Shown piece after piece: positions 49,162-57,711 of a stretch of 64,000 nt of DNA (positions within the stretch are counted from its first letter, which is position 1; each line of letters starts with the position of its first letter). The stretch is from the NCBI RefSeq assembly GCF_014284175.1, contig NZ_JACOGA010000007.1:124001-188000 (forward strand), given 5' to 3'. The translations under genes and the position numbers were made by a program. A model generated the notes under the pieces. The model was not told the origin of the DNA, ran no database searches, and was given only the letters and a program-made list of their open reading frames with translations. The stretch comes from Affinundibacterium flavidum (GTDB lineage: Bacteria; Pseudomonadota; Gammaproteobacteria; Burkholderiales; Burkholderiaceae_D).

Positions 49162-49994
49162 TGGATACGCAGGGAAACATAGTCATCGTCGATGATAATC
49201 CAAATAATTTGCAAGTACTGAGCCAAATTCTGGAGTCTGCAGGATATAAGGTGCGCCCTGCATTGACGGCAGCAATTGCTTTGCGTTCGATTGAAAGTTT
49301 GCAGGCAGATTTGATCTTGCTCGATGTATGTATGCCCGAGATGGATGGCTTTGAAGCTTGCCGTCAACTCAAGAAGAATCCGAATTGTGTTGATCTGCCT
49401 GTCATTTTCGTGAGCGCACTCAATAACATCGAGGATAGATTGACTGCATTCCAAGTTGGTGGCGCTGATTATATTTTGAAGCCATTTCATGCCGATGAAG
49501 TTTTGGCGCGCGTCAAAGCGCACATCGGGCATTCACAGACGCGGCGGCAATTGACGGCTCTGCTGGCGCAACGTGAATTAGCTCTGCAAAAAAGTGAGGC
49601 ACGGTATCGCGCACTATTAAACGAAAGCCCGCTGGCGGTGATGATGTATGACGCTAATACCTGGAGCGTCATTGAGGTTAATTCTGCCTACGCCACATTG
49701 GCAGCTTGTCCAGCACAGAGTTTGGCCGGAAAATCTTTAGAATTTGCATTGGGAAGCGCACAAGCGGCGCAGCTGTGTGATTTGACTGAGCAGCTTTTTC
49801 TGCGCAGAGCGAATGCGACAGCATTAGCAATGTCAGCGGAGACTTCTCAAGCCTCTGAGGAATTGTGTATGACGATGCGCATTAATCCTATTCATACTAA
49901 TCAAGCGATAGAGTTCGACGCTCGCATCAAGGCAATTGATTATCCTTACACGCAAGTCTGTATGGTGACGCTACAGCCGCGACAAGATACTTAA
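49161..49994 (+). CDS. Response regulator with REC and PAS domains
   Basis: A 277-residue protein. The ATG overlaps the TGA of the hybrid kinase gene by one base; an in-frame GTG at 49158 is a less likely start. The receiver (IVDDNPNNLQVLSQILESAGYKVRPAL, LILLDVCMPEMDGFEA, LKPFHADEVLARV) is closely related to that of the kinase at 35896. After a short coiled linker comes a PAS domain (ALLNESPLAVMMYDANTWSVIEVNSAYATLA). There is no output such as GGDEF, kinase or DNA binding; it is either truncated from a longer architecture or a connector. The protein ends soon after the PAS fold. Confidence 0.85.
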   Translation: MDTQGNIVIVDDNPNNLQVLSQILESAGYKVRPALTAAIALRSIESLQADLILLDVCMPEMDGFEACRQLKKNPNCVDLPVIFVSALNNIEDRLTAFQVGGADYILKPFHADEVLARVKAHIGHSQTRRQLTALLAQRELALQKSEARYRALLNESPLAVMMYDANTWSVIEVNSAYATLAACPAQSLAGKSLEFALGSAQAAQLCDLTEQLFLRRANATALAMSAETSQASEELCMTMRINPIHTNQAIEFDARIKAIDYPYTQVCMVTLQPRQDT

Positions 49995-50164
49995 CCACGT
50001 TCGGTGCCAACTTGGCTCCACTTTAGTGTCAATGCCTTGTTTCAATGCTGAAATTGTGAAGTGATACATGTAGAGACCCCACGATGCCCAAGCCTGCATC
50101 AGCTCTTCAGTTATTTGCATCGTGTGTTTGAGCGAGGTCCGTGGCATAAATCCATCGAGACACT

Positions 50165-50608
50165 CTATGCCTTACTTGAGGTTCTGTAAGTCTGTAGGTG
50201 AATACTGGTTTCCGTGTTTTGTATCGCCTTAATCAGACGTATTCTTTCTAAGACTGAGGACAGTTCAGATAAATTGGTTGCGCGTAAACTCGCCAACAAA
50301 TCCCAGCGACCATTTGTGTCGTGAATCTCTTCTATGCCCGGCTCGCCCAATAGAGCAACAATGACGGCACGGGTTTCATTGCCTTCCACCGCAATACTGA
50401 TCCAGGCATGAATTTCGTTTTGCTGCGCGTCGGGGCGCAGACGCACGGTGTAGCCGACGATGATGCCATCGTCTTCCAGCTTAGTAATGCGGTTGGTAAT
50501 GGTGCCGCGTGAGACTTTGAGCTTATGTGCCAATGTGGCAATACTCATGCGGGCATCTGTACGTAATAGGCTGATAAGTTGTTGGTCTAAGGCATCCATT
50601 TTGTGCAT
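50165..50608 (-). CDS. Lrp/AsnC family transcriptional regulator
   Basis: A 147-residue protein with an N-terminal HTH (LDQQLISLLRTDARMSIATLAHKLKVSRGTITNRITKLEDDGII) and a C-terminal RAM ligand-binding domain (VEGNETRAVIVALLGEPGIEEIHDTNGRWDLLASLRATN). The true start may be the Met at 50599, three residues in. Lrp-type regulators sense amino acids and control their metabolism. It is divergent from an ornithine cyclodeaminase gene with 270 bases between, a common pairing, so it likely regulates that gene. Confidence 0.93.
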   Translation of the reverse strand: MHKMDALDQQLISLLRTDARMSIATLAHKLKVSRGTITNRITKLEDDGIIVGYTVRLRPDAQQNEIHAWISIAVEGNETRAVIVALLGEPGIEEIHDTNGRWDLLASLRATNLSELSSVLERIRLIKAIQNTETSIHLQTYRTSSKA

Positions 50609-50878
50609 TCCGATAATTTATGCTGTCATTTTGTCAGAAATTTGTCGAATTTGGTACATTTTTGCTGATTCTGTTTAACATCGACATCCCGTAAGATACT
50701 CCCATCAAGATTTTTTAAAGAACTTACGCAAAATTGTTGCAGCGAGATTTACCCAAGGATTTGGACGCTGATTTGGGTAATAGTGCTTAGTTAGTTACTT
50801 ACTTAGTTACTCTCAGCTGGTTGTAGAAATTTTACGCAAGTTCTCATTATTCGACCTAATATATAGATGGAGACTATT
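50609..50878. promoter_or_regulatory. Divergent control region between lrp-type gene and ornithine cyclodeaminase gene
   Basis: 270 bases, AT-rich close to the regulator with AATTTGTCGAATTTGGTACATTTTTGC-like runs, the type of sequence Lrp proteins bind. A tandem TTAGTTACTTAC repeat lies around 50788-50808. The exact sites cannot be assigned. Confidence 0.4.
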
Positions 50879-52015
50879 ATGAGTACTAATCATTCAACAA
50901 CTCATTCAGAACACACACACACAATTACGCCACGACGTGCGGTAACGCAATATTTGAGCGCCGAGCGCGTGGCTGAAATCATCAATAAGCGCGGCATCGG
51001 CGCTTGTATTACAGGCGTGGCTTCTTACATCAATCAAGACTTCTTGCGCTGGAATTCATTTGATAAATGCGCTCGTGTCGCGAATCATTCTGACGTTGGC
51101 GTAATCGAATTGATGCCGATCGCGGATGACAAATCGTATGCGTTTAAATATGTGAACGGACATCCAAGCAATTACCGTTTCAATTTGCCAACTGTCATGG
51201 CATTTGGCGTATTAGCCGATGTCGAAACAGGCGTGCCAGAATTAGTCAGCGAATTGACTTTGACTACGGCGATTCGCACTGCCGCGATGTCTGCAGTCGC
51301 AGCACGCGCTTTGGCGCGTGACAACTGCAAAACCATGGCGATCATCGGTAATGGCGCGCAAAGTGATTTCCAAGCTTTGGCTTTCCATCATTTACTCGGC
51401 GTAGAAACTTTCCATTTGTTTGATATCGATACGACGGCAACCGACAAATTAGAAGCTAATTTGCACAAAATGGGTTTGCAAACTAAGCGTTTCAATAGCA
51501 CCAAAGAAGCAGTCAAAGGTGTCGATATCATCACGACGGTGACGGCAGATAAAACGAATGCGACCATCATTACTCCCGATATGATAGAGCCTGGCATGCA
51601 CATCAACGGCGTTGGCGGTGATTGCCCAGGTAAGACTGAATTGCATGCAGATGTATTGCGTATGGGACCAGTGTTTTGCGAATTCGAGCCACAATCCCGA
51701 ATTGAAGGCGATATGCAACAAATGCCAGCTGATTTCCCTGTGACAGAATTATGGACTGTTTTGTCAGGCAAAGTCGTTGGCCGCAGCGTTGCCGATCAAG
51801 TCACGATTTTTGATTCCGTGGGATTTGCTTTGGAAGACTATTCCGCTTTGCGTTTTATGCGCGATGTGGCGATAGAATTGGGTATGAGTGAGACTTTATC
51901 CTTGATCCCAGCAATGGAAAACCCTAAGAATTTGTTTGGTTTTATTGGCGATAATGCTAACCCAAGCGCGGCACCAGTTGTTGCTGCCAGAGCGACACCA
52001 GCTTTTGTAGGCTAA
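50879..52015 (+). CDS. Ornithine cyclodeaminase
   Basis: A 378-residue protein from ATG 50879 (GGAG 8 bases upstream; the in-frame ATG at 50867 would lack a site). The mu-crystallin/OCD fold is clear from KYVNGHPSNYRFNLPTVMAFG, ELTLTTAIRTAAMSAVAARALA, the NAD-binding loop IIGNGAQSDFQALAF and GVDIITTVTADKT, followed by the HINGVGGDCPGKTEL segment. The enzyme converts L-ornithine to L-proline and ammonia with NAD+ as cofactor. A His-rich N-terminal extension (HSEHTHTITPRR) precedes the fold. It is divergent from an Lrp-type regulator. A terminator follows. Related enzymes of other substrate exist, so the reaction is a good but not certain call. Confidence 0.88.
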   Translation: MSTNHSTTHSEHTHTITPRRAVTQYLSAERVAEIINKRGIGACITGVASYINQDFLRWNSFDKCARVANHSDVGVIELMPIADDKSYAFKYVNGHPSNYRFNLPTVMAFGVLADVETGVPELVSELTLTTAIRTAAMSAVAARALARDNCKTMAIIGNGAQSDFQALAFHHLLGVETFHLFDIDTTATDKLEANLHKMGLQTKRFNSTKEAVKGVDIITTVTADKTNATIITPDMIEPGMHINGVGGDCPGKTELHADVLRMGPVFCEFEPQSRIEGDMQQMPADFPVTELWTVLSGKVVGRSVADQVTIFDSVGFALEDYSALRFMRDVAIELGMSETLSLIPAMENPKNLFGFIGDNANPSAAPVVAARATPAFVG

Positions 52016-52052
52016 TCTTACCTGCATAATAGAAATAAATTTTTACTATCAA

Positions 52053-52086
52053 AAAGCCCGAAAGTTCAATCTTTCGGGCTTTTTTT
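52053..52086 (+). terminator. Terminator behind the ornithine cyclodeaminase gene
   Basis: A perfect 14-bp stem, AAAAAGCCCGAAAG with CTTTCGGGCTTTTT, and a 6-base loop, then more T. Confidence 0.92.
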
Positions 52087-52247
52087 CTGATGACTTCGTG
52101 AGAAATTCCAAAAAATTCAAAATTTCTCAAAAAAACTCAGAATTTGTAAGTATTTGTGTCAACCGGACTTAAGCACGCCGCGTTTTTTCCCCTAACAGTA
52201 GCTTTGTCACACATGAAACGACAAAGACAAATAGGGGAGTTATCAAA

Positions 52248-52574
52248 ATGATTTACGAAATTTTAGTCCGCCCGTCATACAATAAATTAATGACATCCGA
52301 TCATTTGATCTGGATTGACAGCAATATGCCTACACGTTTCTTTGAACAATGGTTGCGTGACCATGCATTATTGGATGGCTCAGGACGCTCTCCTATCGTA
52401 CGTTGGGGCATAGTACAAACACAACGTCCAGCACATTTCCAATTGGCGACGCAAGAAGGCGAGTTGACTGACCGCATCGCTGAACTGATGAGTGGCGCGA
52501 CCCATTTGAGCGAATTACCGGTGTCTGCACGTAATGCTGTGCAAGCAAAGACACCCGTGTTCTTGGCAGCATAA
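52248..52574 (+). CDS. Hypothetical small soluble protein
   Basis: A 108-residue protein with a strong AGGGGAG ribosome-binding site. No signal peptide or membrane segments. Aromatic and charged residues are mixed in an ordinary globular pattern (MIYEILVRPSYNKLM, WLRDHALLDGSGR). No family was recognised. It is a single gene with about 230 bases before it and a terminator after it. Codon use matches the chromosomal neighbours. The strong site and isolated unit argue that it is real. Confidence 0.65.
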   Translation: MIYEILVRPSYNKLMTSDHLIWIDSNMPTRFFEQWLRDHALLDGSGRSPIVRWGIVQTQRPAHFQLATQEGELTDRIAELMSGATHLSELPVSARNAVQAKTPVFLAA

Positions 52575-52634
52575 ATAAACTAATTGCTGGCTTGATCTGC
52601 GTGGCCGATTACAAGCAATTCAGTTCAAAATAGA

Positions 52635-52714
52635 AAATTGATTTAACTAAGTTATTTAGTTGATTGACTTAATTAATTTATCTAAATAAGTGACTTAATG
52701 AGGTGACTTAAATA
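52635..52714. repeat. AT-rich TGACTTAA-type degenerate repeat
   Basis: Several TGACTTAA(T) units (ttgacttaattaa, gtgacttaatga, gtgacttaaataa) lie in the spacer before the terminator. It is low-complexity DNA; no function is evident. Confidence 0.5.
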
Positions 52715-52748
52715 AGAGCTCCGTCAACATGGTGACGGAGCTTTTTTA
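52715..52748. terminator. Terminator shared by the small gene and the TPR lipoprotein gene
   Basis: AGCTCCGTCA paired with TGACGGAGCT around ACATGG, followed by TTTTTT; it lies between two converging genes. Confidence 0.88.
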
Positions 52749-53939
52749 TTGTCTTCGCAAAGCGTTCAAGCGATCAGATTTCGCCGAGTACAGGGCATAG
52801 TCTTTCTGCGTGGTACTGTTTGCTTTGGCGATATCCAATTCGCGCTGCGCTGCTTCAAGTTCACCCAGTCGAAAATGCGCTAAGCCCAGCCAAAAATGAA
52901 ACTCGTGATAATCAGGCGCACGTTGTAGTTCTTTGTTAAACAGCATTTTTGCTTGCTGAAATTCATTCTTATCCATTGCCTTCACGCCTAAATTAAAAAA
53001 ATGAAAGGGGGGATAGGGCTGCTTGCTCAATAAGTGTTCTTTCAAATTACGCGCCTCAGTACCGCGTCCCAGGCTTTCCAAAGTCTGCACCATATTCGAG
53101 ATTGTCACCAAGCTGTCGGGGTCTATCCGCAGTGCTACTTCAAGTGCGCGGTAGGCATCTAGGTATTTCTTATGACGCATATAGATGACGCCAAGGGTGT
53201 TATAAGCATAAGAAAACTGAGGATCCGCCTTGATGGCTTCTTTGGTCCACCAATAGGCTAGATCGGTTTGATTTCTTACCATGGATTCCGCAGCTCGGTT
53301 GTTCATGTACATCGCGACGATGGTGTTTTCTTCCAGATCAATTGTGTGTTGGCCCGCGGTATCCTGAGGTGGTAAAAAATCGATGGTCATTTCAAGATTT
53401 TTATCTGGATGATTTTTCTCATCAAATCGCTTCTTGCCCAACACAATATTCACGTGCCCACTCGCAAAATACAGTTCGCCGCTGCGACTCCAATCCTCTT
53501 TTACTAAGACCTTTTGGTATTGCACCGATAATCCCATTTCCTTTGCGAGCGCCGCGGTCATGATGACCAAGGACAGGCAATTGCCTGAGCGAGCACTGAA
53601 GGCTTCGCTTGCAGTGCGCGTGTATGAAGAGTCGTATTCAAGTCTCAACTGTGCCCTGTTATAAAGGGCATTAAATAGCGCTCGTTGATGACTGGTTGAG
53701 CGAAGCTGACTGACGATCTCGGTGGCTATGAAGTCTTTCATGGCCTTATCCACGCTGAAAATGCTAGGCGGTGAAATGGGCTGCGGGCTAGCCGCAAATA
53801 AATCATCGTGAAATAGATCTTGCGGTATGGTGTGAACAACGTGTGGTGCAACGCAGGCACTCAATTCTGTAAGACAAATGAAGAGTATGAACCCCGTGCG
53901 CAGCAGGCGGTCTATGTAAGAATGTCGACGTTTTTGCAT
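52746..53939 (-). CDS. Lipoprotein with transglutaminase-like domain and TPR repeats
   Basis: 397 residues from the Met at 53939 (GGGGAA site upstream); the frame extends to 53960. The N-terminus is a lipoprotein signal peptide with lipobox LSAC, so it is expected to be membrane-anchored. Residues about 85-200 form a transglutaminase-like domain with Cys in SGNCLSLVIMTAALAKEMGL and His in SGHVNIVLG, so unlike the protein at 8326 the nucleophile is kept. From about 240 on, tetratricopeptide repeats follow (AYNTLGVIYMRHKKYLDAYRALEVALRIDPDS and others). The role is unknown; similar proteins act on the periplasmic side. Confidence 0.82.
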   Translation of the reverse strand: MQKRRHSYIDRLLRTGFILFICLTELSACVAPHVVHTIPQDLFHDDLFAASPQPISPPSIFSVDKAMKDFIATEIVSQLRSTSHQRALFNALYNRAQLRLEYDSSYTRTASEAFSARSGNCLSLVIMTAALAKEMGLSVQYQKVLVKEDWSRSGELYFASGHVNIVLGKKRFDEKNHPDKNLEMTIDFLPPQDTAGQHTIDLEENTIVAMYMNNRAAESMVRNQTDLAYWWTKEAIKADPQFSYAYNTLGVIYMRHKKYLDAYRALEVALRIDPDSLVTISNMVQTLESLGRGTEARNLKEHLLSKQPYPPFHFFNLGVKAMDKNEFQQAKMLFNKELQRAPDYHEFHFWLGLAHFRLGELEAAQRELDIAKANSTTQKDYALYSAKSDRLNALRRQ

Positions 53940-53960
53940 GGTAATTCCCCTTGCTTGCAC

Positions 53961-54312
53961 TCAAACTTGGCGTTGAATTGACATCGAATTTTGCTAGAGC
54001 TTTTCGCGCGATCCAAGGCATATCAGAAGTGCAGAAAAGAAACTCAAAAAAGTGCTTAAGTTTGGGCGTCTAAACTTCAGGCACTTACACTTCAGACAGT
54101 CACACTTCAGAATAGTTTCTATCACTCATAGTTGCAAATTTCCAGGTAATAAATCTTGCATGCAGATTGCTGCTGCGCTCAGCCCTCAGCCTACCGGCGT
54201 TATCAGTGTTACCAGAGCATGTCATGCCCGAGTCATATTCTCCATTTACATTCCTGCACTTTAGCTGAATTTAATTTTTCAGTGATTCAATTCATGTAAT
54301 TAGGGGAAAAAG
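53961..54312. other. Divergent spacer
   Basis: About 350 bases between the TPR lipoprotein gene and the esterase-like gene. CACTTCAGAC/CACTTACACTTCAG-like repeats occur near 54080-54110. No gene or hairpin of note. Confidence 0.5.
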
Positions 54313-56382
54313 ATGCGACATAAGATGATGGCAGGTTTGACGATGCTGGCGACGGCAGGCGCTTTGGTGGCATGTGGCGGAAATGACAGGGTTGAACAAA
54401 AAGTGATTCCAAATCCCGTATCCGCCGTGTTTTTAGATGCCGCTGTGGAAGGTCTGGAATATTCGGCAAATGGCGCAGCGAAGCAAGCGACGAGTGCTAG
54501 CGGTGGTTTTACTTGCCTGAACGGTGAAACGCTTGCATTTACTATCGGCGGCATTAATTTGGGTTCCGGTTCGTGCGCAGCCGTTTTTACGCCATTGACC
54601 TTAGCCGGTAGCGATAAACTCAGAGACGATAAAGTGGTCAATCGCCTGTTGGCCTTACAGTTACTTGATGCTGATAATGACCCGTCCAACGGCATACAAA
54701 TCACCTCGGCAGTGAAAACCGCATTAATATCGCAGAATCTGGATTTTGCTTTGGCACCTGCGGCTTTTAATGTTGCAATGAGTGGTGTATTGGCGAAATT
54801 ACCCGCGACTTATCAAAGTCGTTCTGTCGACAATGACAGACGTACCTTGGTTGGCGAACATTTTGAAGATACTCTAGCCTCGAAGATGACAACGCCATTT
54901 GTAGAAACGATTACACAGACGAATACCTTAGGTAGCGTCAGCGCTAGTATTACGCGCTATCAGATCCAAGCTGCTGATAATTTTTATGTGCCTTACGAGG
55001 GCAATAGCGCGGCGATCAAAGCTGATTTTCCGAAAGGTTTCTTGCCTTCTTACGGCTCAGGTTTGACATTCAAAGGCAAGGCCGCGGATGGCAGCTTGGA
55101 GTTCTATGGCATTACCGATCGCGGCCCTAACGGCGATGGCCCCAAAGTGCCAAATGCCATGATGAGCGCTGGTGCCACCGGAACTAGCGACGGAAAATTT
55201 TTCCCGTCCCCTAGTTTCATACCGTCGATAGGCGTGATCTCTGTGGGTAAGACGGGTGCCGTATTGAAATCAAGTATGCCGATAAAATTCTCGGCGACGA
55301 TCAATGCATCCGGTCTCGCCATCGCAGCGGGTAAAGTCGGCTCCTCCGGAGAAGTTCCATTAACTGATGCAGTGAAGTATGACGCTAGTAGTAAAACTGT
55401 ATTTAGTGACTACGGCTTAGATACAGAATCTATCGTCCTTGATACTGCCCGTAATGCCCTATGGGTCTCGGATGAATATGGCCCTTTCATTTTGAAGATC
55501 GATATCACGAGTGGCATTATTCTTAAAAAATACCAACCAGGTACCGGCGTTGCTGATCTGCCAGCGGTGTTATTGAAGCGCCGTGCTAATCGCGGGATGG
55601 AAGGTTTGAGTTTGGAAATTGCCAGCGGTAAATTGCACGGTTTTATACAAAGTCCTTTAGATGATGGAAAAGCGAGCTACCTGGTACCTGGTGCGAGTGC
55701 TGCTAGCAGCGAAAGTATTAAAGACTACGCCAAGTTTAATCGATGGGTGGAATTCGATCCGACTACAGAAACGACCAAACTGTATGCCTATCCATTAGAT
55801 GCGACGATGTATTCGGGAGGTAAGACTGGTGGTGCAAAATTAGGTGATTTGGTGTCATTAGGTAATGGCAAATTCATCGTCATTGAACAAGGTGCGGGTG
55901 TTGATGGAAAAGTCTTTAATCGTCTGATGCTGGTGCAGATTCCAAACAATGCCACTGACATTGCAGCGATCGGCACCGATCTGGAAAAAAGCAGTATGAC
56001 TGGCGCTGCAGTGAACGCAGCAAATTACGCGAACATTGTGACGCTCAAGAAAACCTTGTTGTTCGATTTGAACGCAGCGGGCTGGCTGGCAGAAAAAGCC
56101 GAAGGTTTGGCGCTGGTGGATGAGAATACATTGGCCTTGGTCAATGACGATGATTTTGGCCTGAAAACCATCGTCCAAACTGCCGCTGGTGTGAATGTGG
56201 ATGGTGCCGATATTACTAAATGCACGGTAGATATCGCAGGTGCTTTAACTACTAGCAGTTCGGCGACTGGCTGTACTGCAGGCAATACTGCGCGTGTTAG
56301 CCGTGGCGCAGATAGTGAACGACCAAATCGTCTGTGGTTAATTAAGTTTACGAAAAAATTGAATGAGTTCTTGGTGCCTTAG
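54313..56382 (+). CDS. Esterase-like-of-phytase family lipoprotein
   Basis: A 689-residue protein with a lipoprotein signal (MRHKMMAGLTMLATAGALVAC, lipobox ALVAC) and a GGGGAAAAAG site. The N-terminal about 220 residues hold the AVFLDAAVEGLEYSANG motif seen at the start of several surface lipoproteins. From about 230 on lies the phytase-esterase-like propeller domain (YGSGLTFKGKAADGSLEFYGITDRGPNGDGP, DTESIVLDTARNALWVSDEYGPFILKID, GMEGLSLEIASGKLHG, AEGLALVDENTLALVNDDDFG). Such proteins are cell-surface or periplasmic and are thought to cleave phosphate or ester bonds; the substrate is not known. A terminator follows, and the gene stands alone. Confidence 0.87.
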   Translation: MRHKMMAGLTMLATAGALVACGGNDRVEQKVIPNPVSAVFLDAAVEGLEYSANGAAKQATSASGGFTCLNGETLAFTIGGINLGSGSCAAVFTPLTLAGSDKLRDDKVVNRLLALQLLDADNDPSNGIQITSAVKTALISQNLDFALAPAAFNVAMSGVLAKLPATYQSRSVDNDRRTLVGEHFEDTLASKMTTPFVETITQTNTLGSVSASITRYQIQAADNFYVPYEGNSAAIKADFPKGFLPSYGSGLTFKGKAADGSLEFYGITDRGPNGDGPKVPNAMMSAGATGTSDGKFFPSPSFIPSIGVISVGKTGAVLKSSMPIKFSATINASGLAIAAGKVGSSGEVPLTDAVKYDASSKTVFSDYGLDTESIVLDTARNALWVSDEYGPFILKIDITSGIILKKYQPGTGVADLPAVLLKRRANRGMEGLSLEIASGKLHGFIQSPLDDGKASYLVPGASAASSESIKDYAKFNRWVEFDPTTETTKLYAYPLDATMYSGGKTGGAKLGDLVSLGNGKFIVIEQGAGVDGKVFNRLMLVQIPNNATDIAAIGTDLEKSSMTGAAVNAANYANIVTLKKTLLFDLNAAGWLAEKAEGLALVDENTLALVNDDDFGLKTIVQTAAGVNVDGADITKCTVDIAGALTTSSSATGCTAGNTARVSRGADSERPNRLWLIKFTKKLNEFLVP

Positions 56383-56406
56383 TGATCTTGGTATCAAGGC
56401 AAATTG

Positions 56407-56440
56407 AAAACGCTGCCATCATCATTTGGCAGCGTTTTTT
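56407..56440. terminator. Terminator behind the esterase-like gene
   Basis: AAAACGCTGCCA paired with TGGCAGCGTTTT, loop of 8 bases, then TTTT. Confidence 0.9.
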
Positions 56441-56502
56441 TTCGACAAATTTTGAGCTTGTAAGCAACAACCAAGATGCCTTGGTGATGAATTTGCAGTG
56501 AA

Positions 56503-57534
56503 TTAGTGCTGCAAGCGTCGATGGCGTATTGATGACCACAAAGACGCAGCGATAAACGCGACGCCGATTAAGCCGGTAAAGATTTCAGGAATATGATATT
56601 TGATACTGGCAAACATAATCAGCGCCAAAATACCGATGGCATAGTGCGCACCGTGTTCCAGAAATACATATTCTTCCAACGTTCCTTGGCGCACCAGATA
56701 GACTGTCATAGAGCGCACAAATAGGGCGCCGATAGCCAGTCCCAACATAATGATCACCACATCACTAGTGATCGCAAATGCACCGATCACACCATCAAAT
56801 GAGAACGAGGCATCCAGCACTTCCAGGTATAGAAAACCACCAATCCCCCCGCTTTTCACCACTGCTGCAACATCGATGTCAGTAGCTTCTTCTTTCTCTA
56901 ACAAGTCACTGATAAAGTCGACTCCGACATAGACGATAATGCCCCACACGCCAGATAAAAGTACCGCAAATTGCTGCGCAGCATCGACTAAACTAATGCT
57001 ACCCACCACAGTACATAATGCCAACAAAACTGGAATAGAACCAATACGACCGAAGCCAGCAATTTTGGCTTCGACATTGCCTAACCAATGTGTTTCTTTT
57101 TCATTGTCGAGTAAGAAATTAAGAAACACTAATAACAAAAATACGCCGCCAAATGCTGCGACTTCGGCGTGATGATTGATTAAGTGTGTAGAAAATTCTT
57201 TAGGGTTATCCAGCGCCATATCCCATACCTCAACCATTTCTAGATCAGCAGCGAAGGCGACGATCACTAAGGGGAAAATCAAGCGCATACCAAACACCGC
57301 GATGATGATGCCGACACTCAAAAACAAGCCTTGCCAAAACGTATTCCAGTTCTTTAAGACCGAGGCATTCACTACCGCATTATCAAAAGACAGTGAGATT
57401 TCCAGCACCGCTAAAATAATGGCAATGCTTAATGCGCTGGCAGCAGCTCCCGCGCCACCATGCATAAAACCCCAATAGCCAGCGACGACTAAGCAAATAA
57501 GAGAGAGAAAAATAGAAAGTCGAAAATGCTGCAT
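56503..57534 (-). CDS. DUF475 (TerC-like) integral membrane protein
   Basis: 343 residues from the Met at 57534; the frame goes to 57597, but that extension has no support. About nine membrane helices are predicted. The repeated motifs EISLSFDNAVVNA (near residue 48) and LDASFSFDGVIGAFA (near residue 235) with acidic residues in membranes are the hallmark of the TerC/DUF475 group, linked to metal ion export or tellurite resistance in relatives. The gene is alone, converging with the esterase-like gene. Metal handling is family-level inference. Confidence 0.88.
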   Translation of the reverse strand: MQHFRLSIFLSLICLVVAGYWGFMHGGAGAAASALSIAIILAVLEISLSFDNAVVNASVLKNWNTFWQGLFLSVGIIIAVFGMRLIFPLVIVAFAADLEMVEVWDMALDNPKEFSTHLINHHAEVAAFGGVFLLLVFLNFLLDNEKETHWLGNVEAKIAGFGRIGSIPVLLALCTVVGSISLVDAAQQFAVLLSGVWGIIVYVGVDFISDLLEKEEATDIDVAAVVKSGGIGGFLYLEVLDASFSFDGVIGAFAITSDVVIIMLGLAIGALFVRSMTVYLVRQGTLEEYVFLEHGAHYAIGILALIMFASIKYHIPEIFTGLIGVAFIAASLWSSIRHRRLQH

Positions 57535-57711
57535 GTGTTCAGTCCAGAGTGTTGCTGCAAATAGTCTGCAGAGAATTGAACTGTGAGAGTGCCACACAAC
57601 ACATCAACGGCGCAAGCTGTTATCGTGTCTTGGCCGTGTAGTGGGTAAGCAAAATAAGAACCTCCCTGCGCCTCGACGTTGACGGTGTAGGGACAGAAAT
57701 AATATGACTAT

